From positions 146,444,001 through 146,508,000 of the forward strand of contig JBITNC010000001.1 of assembly GCA_050084985.1 (NCBI GenBank): a stretch of 64,000 nt of DNA, written 5' to 3'. Source of the stretch: Nageia nagi. Taxonomy: Eukaryota; Pinophyta. A program made the position numbers and the translations under genes. The notes below the pieces were generated by a model, which worked only from the letters and a program-made list of their open reading frames with translations, was not told the origin of the DNA and searched no databases. Positions 46,919-58,470 of the stretch are shown here, piece after piece. The number at the start of each line of letters is the position of its first letter. Position 1 is the first letter of the stretch.

Positions 46919-49124
46919 AAATGATAAAATCCTAAAAAATTAAAAATTCTAAAATTCTAAAAAAATCAAAAAATAATAAAACACATAAAAATTATAAAAT
47001 TATAAAATATACCTAGATGGAAACATCTAGAGGTCACTTGGCAATTGGGTGCCCTGCCCTTGTATGATGTAAATATATGTTGCATGTCATTGTAAAAGTG
47101 GTTATTCAGTAAATATGTAATGTGTGAAAAGGTCATTTTAGAATAATCTCTTTGTTATCACTACATTCACTTTGTCTTTTCTTTCATAAAGAAATAATAT
47201 ACCATAGATGATAGAAAAACATAAAGTTTGTGTTTGAAGGAAAATCCATAAACTCCAAACACTTACGACATTAAAAAATTTGAAGAGAATTTGAATGAAA
47301 TCATTCTAAGAGATATTAAGAGTGAAAGTTATGTGTCTATCCTATTATTCACTCCATCTCAAACCCAAGAATCATTTGATAGTAAAAAAAAAAAAAAAGA
47401 GATGAAAAAAAAAATTGCTATAATGATTCTTGGGTGATTACAATATCCTCTACCAGGGATATGGATGCTTGACTAGCAGTAGAGCAAGGTTGTAATGGGA
47501 TCGAGGGGTTAATCCTCATCAAGGCTATGGATGTCTATCTGGCAATGGGGCATACCTTACGAGTGGTGATATGTCCATTTTGGTTAGCGACCTTCTTTCC
47601 TATGGACCTCTATACTTTTCATATGGATAGACTAGCTTATTAATGTCTCTAAGATATTTCATCTCAAATGATCTAAGAAGGGAAATGAATCTCACTACAC
47701 ACACTAGAGTTTATAGATTTTCTTATAAAAATATAACAATATTGTTTGATATCATCTTAGGTTGTTAAATCTTAAGATAAAGAAAGATAAGGTAAATGTT
47801 ATAATAACTTGGTCGTTAATCTAAAATCACCTAATCTTTTGTCATAATTTGTATTTTATTTGTGTTTAAAATCATTTGTGTCATTTTGTTAAATCCATTC
47901 CTCTTGATAATAGCATCACCATTGAAAATTATTAAAATTGCTTTTCTTTGGAAAGGATAAGAATGATTATTTATTGTTCCCCTGACCAAGATAAAGTTAA
48001 TGTTCATATGCACCCATAAGTCACTAGTGTGTTATGTCAAGCCATTTTTACTATTATCTATTACCATTGAACATTATTAAAATTGCTTTTCTTTGGAAAT
48101 GATAAGAATGATTATTTATTGTTCCCTTAACCAAGATAAAGTTAATGTTCATATACACCCATAAGTCACTAGTGTGTCATGTCAAGCCATGTTTACTATT
48201 ATCCATTACCTTTGAACATTATTAAAATTGCTTTTCTTTGGAAAGGATAAGAATGATTATTTATTGTTCCCCTGATCAAGATAAAGTTAATGTTCATAAA
48301 TATCCATAAATAATTAGTTTATTATGTCAAGTGTTTTATTGTAGAAAATTGCCAAGTGCAGAAGATGATGAGCTCTGATTCTGTAAAAATACAATAAACC
48401 AAGATATAGTTGATATTCATGTATAGTTTGTTGTGTGGAGTGTTTTATTGTAAAATTGCCAAGTGCAGAAAATGATGCATCTGATTCTACAAAAATATTT
48501 AGAAAATATATTATTAATTATTGAATTAGTTAACAGGTTAACTATCTACAATTTATAATCAATTAGTTATTCAAACAACTATGTTATTCCACGTTATCAA
48601 TAACTTAAAGTAACTTAACTTATTAAAATTATAAATTAGATTTATTGTTTATGGCAACTATAATTGTACTTATTATTAAATTAATTTTGAGATTAGTAAC
48701 ATCATCAAATTAATTTGTTGATATATGTTATATATTTTATCATTATTTAAAAATTATAAAACGTATCCTCAAAATTATACATCATATAGTTCACAATTAT
48801 ATCTATGCATCATACATTCTGAAAGTTACATCTATCATTAACATCTATTCATCATCAAGTAATTAAAAGACAATTATGTTTATTATAATCTACATAACAT
48901 GACATCAAAAGTTATTTTATCATAATTTCAAGCATACATAAAATGTAAGACCATGCATCAAGAATCATAGAAATACCATAACATATCATCAGTCTATTCA
49001 TTAAATAATAAAAATAATCTAAGTAGTACATCAAGAAACTATAACCTTATAATCATCATAGTAATGTGAGCCATAATAACAAGAAATAAAAGTACATTAT
49101 ATATATATCATCAAAAATAGAATA
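46919..49124 (+). other. 3' untranslated region of element 1
   Basis: About 2.2 kb is non-coding and alignable to 62148-63800 of element 2 (shared CTAGATGGAAACATCTAGAGG, GGTGCCCTGCCCTTG, ATTTTGGTTAGCGACCTTC). It includes A-rich runs at 46900-47010, the 145-bp repeats, and AT-rich sequence to 49100. An extra ~60 bp near 47440-47500 is absent from element 2. Confidence 0.7.
47919..48350 (+). repeat. Three 145-bp tandem repeats in element 1 3' UTR
   Basis: Units start at about 47919, 48063 and 48209, each with ATTATTAAAATTGCTTTTC and GATAAGAATGATTATTTATT. The third is shorter in similarity at its end. The same array occurs in element 2. Confidence 0.85.
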
Positions 49125-50173
49125 TCAATGTCCTCCAATAGATACAACATCATCATGAGGATCACCAGGATGATATGAAGAACCCTCATCCCTAGTAATA
49201 GATCTCAAACCTATACAATATGTCCTAGGAGATAAACCCCTAACAGTAGACTAAGATCGAGAAACTGATGTTGCATGTCAGCCTCAACTCCCAGAATGAC
49301 CCAAGCCAACTAAAACTGATGAACGAGAAGGACCATCTAAAGAATATCTTGGGAAACTAGGTAACCAAAGCTCCATAGCCCTACGATAGTAATCACACTC
49401 CCTCAACTGATTTGCATGATCATCTATAGAAGGAATTGAAGTATCAACACTTAGATCTACAACCCCACTAGATAACTCAGTAATATGAGCAGTAGCATCC
49501 ATTAGAGATCAACAAAGATTATCTCACTTAGATCTATATCTCACACGAACACTATCTAAACATCTGAGAGCTATCATCTTAGTCCTCATGGAAGTAATAT
49601 CTCATCTCAAACTGGCTAACTCCAAAGTAGAAGCATCCTAAAGAGTGTGAAGCTCTTCAATCACATACTGAAGCTCTACGATCTCAGCCTCATAAGAAGT
49701 AGCACTCCTCCCACTGGACTCCCCTCTTTCAAAAGTAGTCTAAGTAGGAACCTCAGGCTACTAAAACCTACCCTCCTCAGTCTCTAGAACCTCTCTAGTC
49801 ACACCCTTAGAATCAAAACCCTCAAAATCCTCCATAGTAAAATCATCTCCACCAGTAGTACTAGCAGGCTCCTCAGTCACTATCTCTGGAGTTGTATCCA
49901 CCTGAGCTCTCTGAGTAGGATGATCATTGGTCACCTCACTCCTAAAAAACTCTACCAGCTCAGTATCCCACCATGATATAAAAGCCTCTAAAGTCCCCAC
50001 ATCATCCATAGGCATATCCTCATCTAGGATATCCTCACTAGCTCTAAGAACCATAGGTGAATAAGTCAATAAAGAAACACCTGATACAGGAGCATCCCTT
50101 GGATGAAGATATCGAAGGGGTGGAGGTGGAATGTCCTAAGAAAGGCTGAACTATCGATGAAACCAATCATAAT
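49125..50173 (-). pseudogene. Antisense ORF in element 1 3' region, truncated
   Basis: Read on the minus strand from 50173, one frame runs to a stop near 49125 with a handful of internal stops: DIPPPPLRYLHPRDAPVSG, EAFISWWDTELVEFFRSEV, an acidic stretch (50069-49761), a heptad-like stretch YEAEIVELQYVIEELHTL, DITSMRTKMIALRCL, and a Ser/Gly-rich end (MELWLPSFPRYSLDGPSR). It looks like the C-terminal part of a larger protein, cut at its N-terminus by the LTR start at 50174. Antisense ORFs before the 3' LTR are known in some Tat-lineage elements (for example Grande). GC content and codon use are higher than in the surroundings. Function is unknown. Confidence 0.6.
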
Positions 50174-50363
50174 TGTAGACACTTAAAAATGTCCCTCGTT
50201 AACTAAGTAAACATTAGAATAGTCATAACTCGGTGTAGTAACATAAAATAGGTTTAGAAACCCTATTATTGGATAGCTCTCATCGAGTGTATGCAAAATG
50301 AATAGTCATATGACCCCCTTTTGATGAAATTTGATGTTTAGATGATCATTTTAATATATTCAA

Positions 50364-50440
50364 CCAGTCACCGGCATTCTATATCGAACGTCGGTGTTTC
50401 AAGTAAATCACCGGCATTTGATATACAAACATCGGTGACT
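50364..50440 (+). repeat. U3 microrepeat array, element 2
   Basis: Units such as CAGTCACCGGCATTC, AACGTCGGTG, AATCACCGGCATTTG and AACATCGGTGACT form short inverted pairs. They match the element 2 leader array (51169-51285) rather than the element 1 arrays. Confidence 0.65.
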
Positions 50441-50580
50441 CTGCAATAGCCAAATAAAAATCAAAAAGGGAAGTTGAAACACTTCGTATTCCATGATGAG
50501 GTGGATAGAGGGGGTCAGTTATGACTTACAATGACTCTTTGCTTCCCCTTTCCATCCTTGAAACATCTCACCTGAAAATC

Positions 50581-50588
50581 TATAAATA
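50581..50588 (+). promoter_or_regulatory. Putative TATA box, element 2 LTR
   Basis: TATAAATACAAGCT is identical to the element 1 site at 35156, about 430 bp before the LTR end. Confidence 0.65.
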
Positions 50589-51022
50589 CAAGCTAATACT
50601 AAGCAATATTGATGATCCAAATTAACCCCAATTGAACCCAATTTTGAAGTAGGGTAATGCTGCCAAAATCTCATGAACTCATTTCTTTTATTATTTTATG
50701 CTAGTTTCATTTTAATACAATGTTACACATAGATGCTTTGATGTTATTATCTCTTGCATGTGTGTAGGATTTACAGGTTGTCTACATCAAGAAGAGAAGC
50801 AAGCAACCCAAAAAACAATGGAGATCTAATACCCTTATTTTGGCACATACATTTGTAAAAGTCCCTTCTAAGGGTGAATTGTAGCTTGAACTGAGATTGA
50901 ATATCATTTTGCAATTACAACATGTTTATCTATGTTATATAATTTGAGGTTCAATGAAGATTGAAGAGTAATTTTTATTTTATATTATTCTACTTTCTAG
51001 CTCAATTTTCATTGCAACATTC

Positions 51023-51039
51023 TGGCGCTAGAAGGAGGG
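51023..51039 (+). other. Primer binding site, element 2
   Basis: TGGCGCTAGAAGGAGGG begins three bases after the LTR end. It complements CCCTCCTTCTAGCGCCA, which I recall as the 3' end of plant tRNA-Asn(GUU) with CCA added. Confidence 0.75.
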
Positions 51040-52851
51040 CCCCTTCGTTATTGAGAGGGAGATATTTTGTCTATGATTCTACCTTTTTGTTCTTTGTTTT
51101 TTCGGATTTTTCCATGCATTAACTTCAAATTTTGGGTTCTGTGCTTTTTCAGGAATTTGTTATAGAAATGTCGATGACTGGTATCGAACATCGGTGACTA
51201 TCATTAAACGCCAGTGTTCCCTGTATAAATGCTAGCGACTGTCATTAAATGCCAACATTCCCTATCTAAATGTTGGTGACTCATATCCAAGTAATTTTAT
51301 CTCTTTTTGCTATTTTTGAAAAAGTAAAATAAAATTATGTCATGAAAAAATAATTTTGAGTGTGATTCCTTTGCTTAGAGTGCATATAAGAATGGGTAGA
51401 AAAGGTTAAATGCATATCTTTTGTTAATTTATTTTATGTATGAAGTTATGTATTTACTTTCATGCTTTGGGTGAAGGGCATGTACATATTAATGCTTTTT
51501 ATCTTGTCTACTTATGCTCTCCCTTTGCGCTTCGTGCGATCTAAGGTGACCAGAATAGACTTGATAAGAAGGGGTAAATTAATTTTTTCTTTTCCTTCAC
51601 TCTCACACTACATACACATTAATACTTTTTATCTTGTCTACTTATTCTCTCCCTTTGCACTTCGTGTGATCTAAGGTGATCAGAATAGACTTGATAAGAA
51701 GGGGTAAATTAACTTTTCTTTTCTTTCACATTCACACTATCATTAATTGGGTTAATTTATCTACATCTAATGACCTCTTACTAGTAAGAGGAGGCAATTT
51801 ACTACATATAATACTTCCACAATTGGAAGAGGTAAATGAATCACACTTAATTTGGAATGAACTTAAGGAAAATAAATTGGAGTTTTTGGATAGTACAAAT
51901 CACATTAAATGGTTAATGAATTGGGTGGATTCGGATACACTAAGTACTTTCACTTAACAAAGTATGCTCTCACTTTTGCGCTTTGAGCAATCTTAAGTGA
52001 TTAGAAATAAGTTAAGTGAAAGAGGTAAAATTTATGCACATTTTATTTAAAAATTTACTTCACATTAACACTCTTGAAGAGGTCTACCCTTACCACTCCA
52101 TTGGAGGTCGAAGGGCGGTGACCCTTGGAGGAGTAATTGAACCACATTTAATCAATTTATCTACACTTAATACTTCCACAACTGGAAGGGTTAATGAATA
52201 TCATTAAGAGGTTGGATAATGAATCACATTATAATTAAAAAAGAACAATGGGGTTTATTAAGGTCAAGATCCATCTTATAATAAACTTTTGATTGTATCA
52301 CATTAAGACAAGATAAATGAATGGACATGAATGTTGGGGAGGGTAGTATGCATAATTGCATCTTACTTGTTTAAATTGCATTTCATAAGGCCTTAAAGGA
52401 TATAATTGATAATTAACAAGTTGGATGTCACTACCAACCATTAATTCTTATTTCTTTGTACCCCCTGACATAACACACTTGAAGCCATAGAGCCAGTCAT
52501 ACTTGGAGGTGATTACCAAGGTGACTCTCCTTTAGGTAGGAGTCAAAAAAGGAGACTCTTCTAGAACCAAGCCAAAAGCCATAGAAGCTTGTAAACATTA
52601 CTTAGAATTACCCAACCTACCTTGTTCAACACTTGATTAGTCAAAACAAATTAGGAAAATTAAAAAGACTAAAAGTGAACAACTCATTTCGTTCATTTAA
52701 CTTATATATTAAAAATATGTGAAAAGGTTAAAAAGATAATCACATCGTTAGAAGTAAATTTGCATGTAGGATGTTTGTGCATTAAATTGTTTTCTTGAAA
52801 ATATAATATAAAAGATAAAATGAAGTTCTCTTTTTACGATGTTTGTTTATA
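51040..52851 (+). other. Leader (5' UTR) of element 2
   Basis: About 1.8 kb. It contains the microrepeat array 51169-51285, a 120-bp tandem duplication (units from about 51484 and 51604, each with ATCTTGTCTACTTAT and CTCTCCCTTTGC), a perfect 18-bp palindrome CCTCTTACTAGTAAGAGG at 51774-51791 where element 1 has a 64-bp module, and one surviving inner module at about 52072-52130 (CTTACCACTCCATTGGAGG). Confidence 0.7.
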
Positions 52852-54205
52852 ATGGTTCAAACTAGAAGTATGGTCGCTAAGGAAATACAAGGATACCCAT
52901 TTGAAATACAAGAAATAGATACAGATAATATAGATTTAATAGAGTCTTTGGTTAGGAGGCCACCTCTTTTAGATGAATCAGATTCATGGATAGGTCATTA
53001 TGAAGGTAAAGATGAAGATTGGGATTATGATCAATCTAAATTACAAAGGCAAGGAATAGAGGATCACATTACTAAATCTAGAATGCAAGTATTAGATGAA
53101 GAGTTAATTGAAATTCGTCATCGTCTAGCCAATCATAGAGATGTTCCTAAGACGTCCTCTAGTGTATCAGGAGATGTAGAAAAATGAAATCAAAGGTGTC
53201 ATAACTTAGAAATTGATGAGAATAGATCTCAGGCTAGAACCATAGCAGTAGCAGAGATTGAACCATATAAAGTTATCTATGATAGAGTCATTTGTCAATT
53301 ACTGGATGGTCAAATAGTTAGTTCTTTGGTTAGAAAAGAAGGACTTCCTCTTTCTTGTAAATCTCTTGAATTAGGAAAAAATGAAGTAGCAATACCGACA
53401 AGTAATTTATCTCAAAAGGCCCCTTCAATAAAGCAAATGGAAAAATCTTACTCTTCAAAAGGGAGATTAGATAGAAGGACATCTAAGTTTGCAGTAGAAA
53501 AGATACCTTCTTTTGAAGAACTAAAAGAATGAAGACGATTATATACAACAAAAACGGGTCAAAGATTCACGGAAGTATATGCCGATGAGATTAAAAGGGC
53601 CACGGAGATGCAATATCTCCTAGAGGAAGAAAATAGAAGAAATAATGAAGTCCTTAAAATTCAAGAACAAGAAGAGAAATTAAAAGAAATGGAAAATAAA
53701 CTTTTGAGGGATAAAAAGAAATTAATAGAACAACAACAAATCAAGAAAGAGAGAAGTGAATTCCTGGAACAAGAAAAGAAAAGACTTCATAAAGAGCATG
53801 AGATTCAACTACGTTTAAGAGAATTAAAACTTGAAGAATTAGAAAAAGAAAAAATCAAAAGGGAGCAACATCTACATATGGAGAAAGAAAAACAAAGACA
53901 GTGGGAAGAATATCAAAGGATTAAAAATTGGAAACCCGAAACTCCTGAAGGAAGTCAAATATAGAGATATCAAGATCCTTACTTAGATAGACAAGAAGCA
54001 AGGGATAAAGAGGTAGACATTTTGTTACAAAAGAAAAGGGATAAAGAAATAGAATTACAAAGGTTATATGATAAACAAAAGCAAGAATCTATTAAAAGTT
54101 GGGTGGAACAAACTCAAAAGCAAATGAAACAACCTGATTACAAAGGAAGAGAGTTATATCAAGAACCTCCTAAAATCCCTAGTCTACGACATTAGTCACC
54201 TCTTA
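52852..54205 (+). pseudogene. Element 2 ORF1-like N-terminal region with coiled coil
   Basis: ATG at 52852 is chosen because element 1 has the same ATG with the same MVQTRSM start. The frame runs on into gag (same phase), broken only by stops such as TGA 53185, TGA 53530, TAG 53962 and TAG 54193. The N-terminal 110 residues are acidic (MVAKEIQGYPFEIQEIDTDN). About 53596-53960 is a long Glu/Lys/Gln coiled coil (LKIQEQEEKLKEMENKLLRD, EHEIQLRLRELKLEELEKEK). It corresponds in position to the extra ORF before gag in Ogre elements but seems fused to gag here. Function is unknown; a structural role in the particle is a guess. Confidence 0.7.
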
Positions 54206-55638
54206 AGATATTGCCCCCACCACCATTAGAATTTCCTTCTGACTATGAGTCACACATGTCAAGATCAATCTTAGAAAAAGATCCAAATACTCGAAGGCAT
54301 CATAGACATACTCAAGGTCAAAGAACTGATAAGGAATTAGAAGACTTTTTGAAGGATTTCATGAATCGAGAGATGAATGTTCAAGGGCTTAAGAAGTTAA
54401 ATTATAAGAACATTTGTAATGAGCCTATTCATCCAAGTGTTCTGAAAAATAAATTACCTTATAGGTTTGAACTTCCTAAAATAGAACCATTTAAAGGAAG
54501 AGAAGATCCCAAGGAACACTTGAGAAAATTTGCATTTTCTAGTTATCGGATAGCCAATGATGATTCATTGATGTTACGTATGTTCCCTATGATGCTTGCA
54601 GGTCAAGCTTTGGATTGGTATAATGGTTTACCTATGCATAGTTTATATACATTTGAACAATCGGCTGATCAATTTCTTGAGCATTTTAGAATCAATATTA
54701 AAGAAAAATCTTCCATTACATATCTTACAAGATTACAACAATTTTTTGATGAAACCATACAAGATTACATCTCAAGATGGCGGGCTATACTTACTAGTAT
54801 GCCTTATACAATACCACAAGAAGAATTGGTTAAATTATTTAGTCAAAGTTGTCTAAGACCAATAGCTAGTGTTCTCCAAATTCAACAACATAAGACTTTT
54901 GAAGAAGCTATTGCACAGGCAGTAGTTATAGAAAGAGTTAAAATTCAATATGGAGAACTAAAACTCAAGAAGGAGGAATACAAGAAAGGCAATCAACATG
55001 AGAATACTAGTAAACAACCACAAAGTAATCAAATAGCTATGACAGAAGATTCTAGTCAAGCTCCAAAAATCGAAGAAAATGTTGAACCTAAGCCTAAGAG
55101 AAATTTTACCCCATTATTAGAACCATTACCTGAGATACTTAAGAAATTATGTGATAACGGTATGATTACATTACCTGAAATAAAACTGGAGAATCCTGAT
55201 GCTAAAGGGAAAAAATGGTATAGAGAGAATGAATTTTGTACTTATCATAGACAAAAGGGACATAAGACAAATAGATGTCGAACTTTACATCATAAAATTC
55301 AAGACTTGATAGATGGTGGGAAAATAGATGTGGATAATCTAGTTGTGCCTCCGAATCAAAATTTAGGGATATATCAAAATCCCTTACCTTCACATCAGGC
55401 TAATAATATGGTGATTATCCCAAATCAATTGAATTATACATGTAATGATAAGGATACACCATTTATAGGGGCTATAGATGATTCAATACACATGATTGGT
55501 ATAGCTACAAGAGCACAACAATATCAAGATAAGCAAGACAACCCACGAAGAAATCAATCGATATCAAATCCAAGTAATATACAACCTATACCTCCTCCAC
55601 AACAACCTAAGGCTTCGATAAAGGGTGCTCTTCAATGA
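54206..55638 (+). pseudogene. Element 2 gag
   Basis: The longest open stretch of the window (54211-55638, 475 codons). It holds the gag core at about 54465-54950 (FELPKIEPFKGREDPKEHLR, MLAGQALDWYNGLPMHSLY, AILTSMPYTIPQEELVKLF, TFEEAIAQAVVIERVKIQYG) and a C-X2-H-X4-H-X4-C knuckle CTYHRQKGHKTNRC at 55237-55278. A Gln/Pro/Asn-rich tail follows. It ends at a TGA (55636-55638) that lies inside what was a continuous gag-pol frame. Gag would form the cytoplasmic particle and package RNA. Start is internal to the frame, not a true initiation site. Confidence 0.88.
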
Positions 55639-56694
55639 CAATTAAAGATGTCTCCGGTTAAGATGACTTTATTTGAGCTATTACAACAGTCTGGGAGTTA
55701 TAGGGAAGCAATGAATCAAATTCTACAAGAAATTCAAGTGGATATTAGTAACCCTGATAATTTTATTTCAATAATTGAAAGTTTGAAGATATCTCAACAA
55801 CCTAGTATTACCTTCTACGAACAAGAAAGATTGAAAAATGATGGACAAGGTGGTCTTGATCCACCTTTACATATAATGGGTAAAGTAGATGGGAAATTGT
55901 TTAAAAGAATTCTGATAGATGAAGGGTCAGCTATAAATATAATCTCAGAGGCTGCATATAAAAATTTGAATTTGTCAGAGTCACTTATCTTAGCTCCTTC
56001 TTTACAAATTAGGGCATTTAATGATGCAGTATGTTCAACTTTGGGATCAATTGTGCTACTGATTACAATAGGGGCTAAGACCGTGCAAACTTTATTACAT
56101 ATAATTGAAGGAAATATCATACAATATAACATTCTTTTAGGACATCCATGGATTAGAGAAATGCAATGTGTTCCATCAACTTACCATGGATGTTTAAAAT
56201 ACATCTATAAAGATAAAGTTCATTATGTGTTTAGAGATCCAGACCCTTATTCGCATTGTAATTTAATTTTGGATCCAAGTAAAGTGGCATTACCATCTCC
56301 TAACTTATCAACCACATTGATGAACAAGAATACAAATCAATCTGAAGTCATAAAAGGAAAAAGTGATATAGTTATACAGAATAGAGATGCTTGGGAAAGG
56401 GTTGCTAAGACTTTAGACAAAAAATATGGAGCTTCTTCATCAAAACAAGTGAATACTACATTTGATAATGACTCATCTAGTGTATATCCGATGAAAGTTA
56501 AATTAATGTATTTAGGGATGGGAGAATATGATGTAGATGATGTGGTATTTAATATACCATCATTACAAGAAGTGGGTAAAGCATCTGAATCACCTAGTGT
56601 GATTGGAGAAATAGTACCTTTAGGGGAAGTACCTAATCAGACCATGTTTATCTATGCGGGAATAGTAGATCTGGTTTTATCTATGCGGGAATAG
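55639..56694 (+). pseudogene. Element 2 aspartic protease
   Basis: The open stretch 55648-56694 stays in the gag frame. It reads KRILIDEGSAINIISEAAYK with the catalytic Asp at 55918-55920, then LAPSLQIRAFNDAVCSTLGS, and NILLGHPWIREMQCVPSTYH. The D-E-G-S-A form is that of Tat/Ogre proteases. The protease cuts the Gag-Pol polyprotein. The stretch ends at a stop created by the 29-bp duplication at 56651-56708, which shifts the frame before the linker. Confidence 0.83.
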
Positions 56695-56708
56695 TAGATC
56701 CGGTGTCA
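56651..56708 (+). repeat. 29-bp tandem duplication causing a frameshift
   Basis: TCTATGCGGGAATAGTAGATC starts at 56651 and again at 56680 (the run is 20 bases plus C). Element 1 has one copy only. The 29-bp offset moves the polyprotein from frame 1 to frame 3. Confidence 0.9.
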
Positions 56709-57600
56709 ACAATACCCAATCAAACTTATGAAGGAAATTTTAATAATGATATGAAATATTTATCACCTTGTTCAAGGACTTTTGTCTTAAACTATTTTAA
56801 CAAATGTAATTGGCAAGGACGAGGATTGGGTCGGTATGAGCAAGGTCCATGAGACATCATTGAATTACAATATCAATATCCCACTAATAAAAGGGGATTA
56901 GGTTATCAAAATGAATGTAAAATTCTTGCTAAATTAGAAAATTCAGAAGAAGAGAATTTGGATTATAGTGAAGAGATTTTAGAGAAAGAATTCATAGTAC
57001 AAGAAAGTATTGGTATAAGAGAAGAATAGTTAAGTGAAATTGATGTCTTAGAAGGGGTCAAAGTGCTTTTCATAAATAATATTGAATCACCCTAAAACCA
57101 TTCATGCTCACCAAGTGATATACAAGAAAAAATAAATAGAAATGTCGAATCATCAATTAATTCATGTTTTGATATACCATCGGTAAATATGGTTATAATA
57201 AAAGAGAATGATGTTGAAGATCAAAATAGTGAACAAATAAATGAAGCCAACAAAAATCATGATTTAATCAGAATAATAGCTGATACTCCCATAGATGAAA
57301 TAATTGCTGATTTTTCTCTTATATCATCCAACCCTTTGGTACACGAATTCAAAAACATAAATTACATATTTGATTCCTATAAAGATCAAGTATGCATGAA
57401 TAAGCAAATTCAAGAATGTGATGAAGAATATAGCATTGACGATAATGGTTGGATACCGGTACCGAATCAATTAGAAGAAGGATCGCATATGCTTACTGAA
57501 AAGGTCTTAGAAATAAATATCAGTAATGATCCTTAGAATCCTAAAATAATTCAATTAGGAGAAAATCTCATGAAAACTAAGCAAGAAGAGATTATAACTT
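56709..57600 (+). pseudogene. Element 2 linker with G-patch-like motif
   Basis: Just after the duplication the frame reads YFNKCNWQGRGLGRYEQGP (about 56790-56850), then NKRGLGYQ near 56898: the G-patch spacing. Here the Arg of GRGLG is kept where element 1 has a stop. An acidic spacer follows, with the conserved DNGWIPVPNQLEEGSHML block near 57440-57495. Stops at 56850 (TGA), 57027 (TAG), 57093 and 57534 interrupt it. Confidence 0.68.
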
Positions 57601-58470
57601 TACTAAAAGAACGAGAAAAAGTATTCGCATGGTCATATGCGGACATGCCTGGAATAGACCCTAAACTAGTCGTGCATAATTTAGCCTTAAAGTCTGATGC
57701 TAAACCAGTTAAACAAAAATTACGTAAGATGCATCCTACTATAGCATTAATGGTGAAAGAAGAACTTTAGAAATTATTAGAAGCTAAATTTATACAACCT
57801 ATAGATTATTTAGATTGGATATCTAACATGGTACCTGTGAAAAAACCAAGTGGAAAGATACGAATATGCACAAATTTCTGTGATCTTAACAAAGCTTGTC
57901 CCAAAGATGATTTCCCTCTACCCAACATTGACAGCTTAGTAGATTCGATAGCAGGACATGATATGCTATCATCAATGGATGACTTTTTTGGTTATAATCA
58001 AATAAAGATAGCTCCTAAAGATCAACATAAAATAGCTTTTATAACTCTATGGGGTATCTTTTGTTATAAAGTTATGCCTTTTGGATTAAAGAATGTTGGG
58101 GCAAATTATCAAAGGGCTATGACTTATATATTCCATGATTATATGCATGACATAGTAGAAGATTATGTTGATGATTTGTTGGTTAGATCCAAACAACGAA
58201 TAGATCATGGAAAATACCTAATTAAAGTCTTGAATAGATTATTAGAACATAAAGTAAGATTAAATCCAAAAAAGTGTGTTTTTGGTGTAACTTTGGGAAA
58301 ACTATTAGGATTTATTGTGTCTCGACGAGGAATTGAAATAGATCCTAATAAAGTGAAGGCGGTTGTAGATATGCCACCTCCTGTAAATCTTAAACAATTA
58401 CAGAGTTTACAGGGTAAGTTACAAGCCATCAGGAGGTTTATAGCTCAACTTTCAGATAAATGCAAACTAT
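57601..58470 (+). pseudogene. Element 2 reverse transcriptase
   Basis: Sequence runs from SYADMPGIDPKLVVHNLALK through a TAG at 57768, then the open stretch 57828-58649: MVPVKKPSGKIRICTNFCDL, NKACPKDDFPLPNIDSLVDS, MLSSMDDFFGYNQIKIAPKD, KVMPFGLKNVGANYQRAMTY, and YVDD at 58164-58175. Motif A keeps its Asp, but the following Gly is Asp and Ser is Phe (usual MDGFSGYNQI). RT then continues with the thumb (LGFIVSRRGIEIDPNKVKAV). The placement in Tat/Ogre rests on the NKACPKDDFPLP and GYNQIKIAP blocks. Confidence 0.9.

Larger units (their letters stand above)
50174..51019 (+). repeat. 5' LTR of Tat/Ogre-like element 2
   Basis: TGTAGACACTTAAAAATG begins the LTR; it ends CA at 51019, three bases before the primer site. 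It is 846 bp and related to 34693-35809. It starts inside the antisense ORF, and there is no polypurine tract next to it, so it is better explained as the 5' end of an inserted element than as the 3' LTR of element 1. Confidence 0.75.

Noticed and set aside
50113-50130. GAAGGGGTGGAGGTGGA as the polypurine tract of element 1
   Set aside because: It lies 44 bp before the LTR start instead of next to it, and on the minus strand it encodes the PPPPLRY part of the antisense ORF.
50174-51019. This LTR as a shared 3' LTR of element 1 and 5' LTR of element 2 (tandem array)
   Set aside because: No adjacent polypurine tract, an interrupted antisense ORF, and low similarity to the 34693 LTR favour a nested insertion. 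It is not fully excluded, because recombination between subfamilies could give the same picture.
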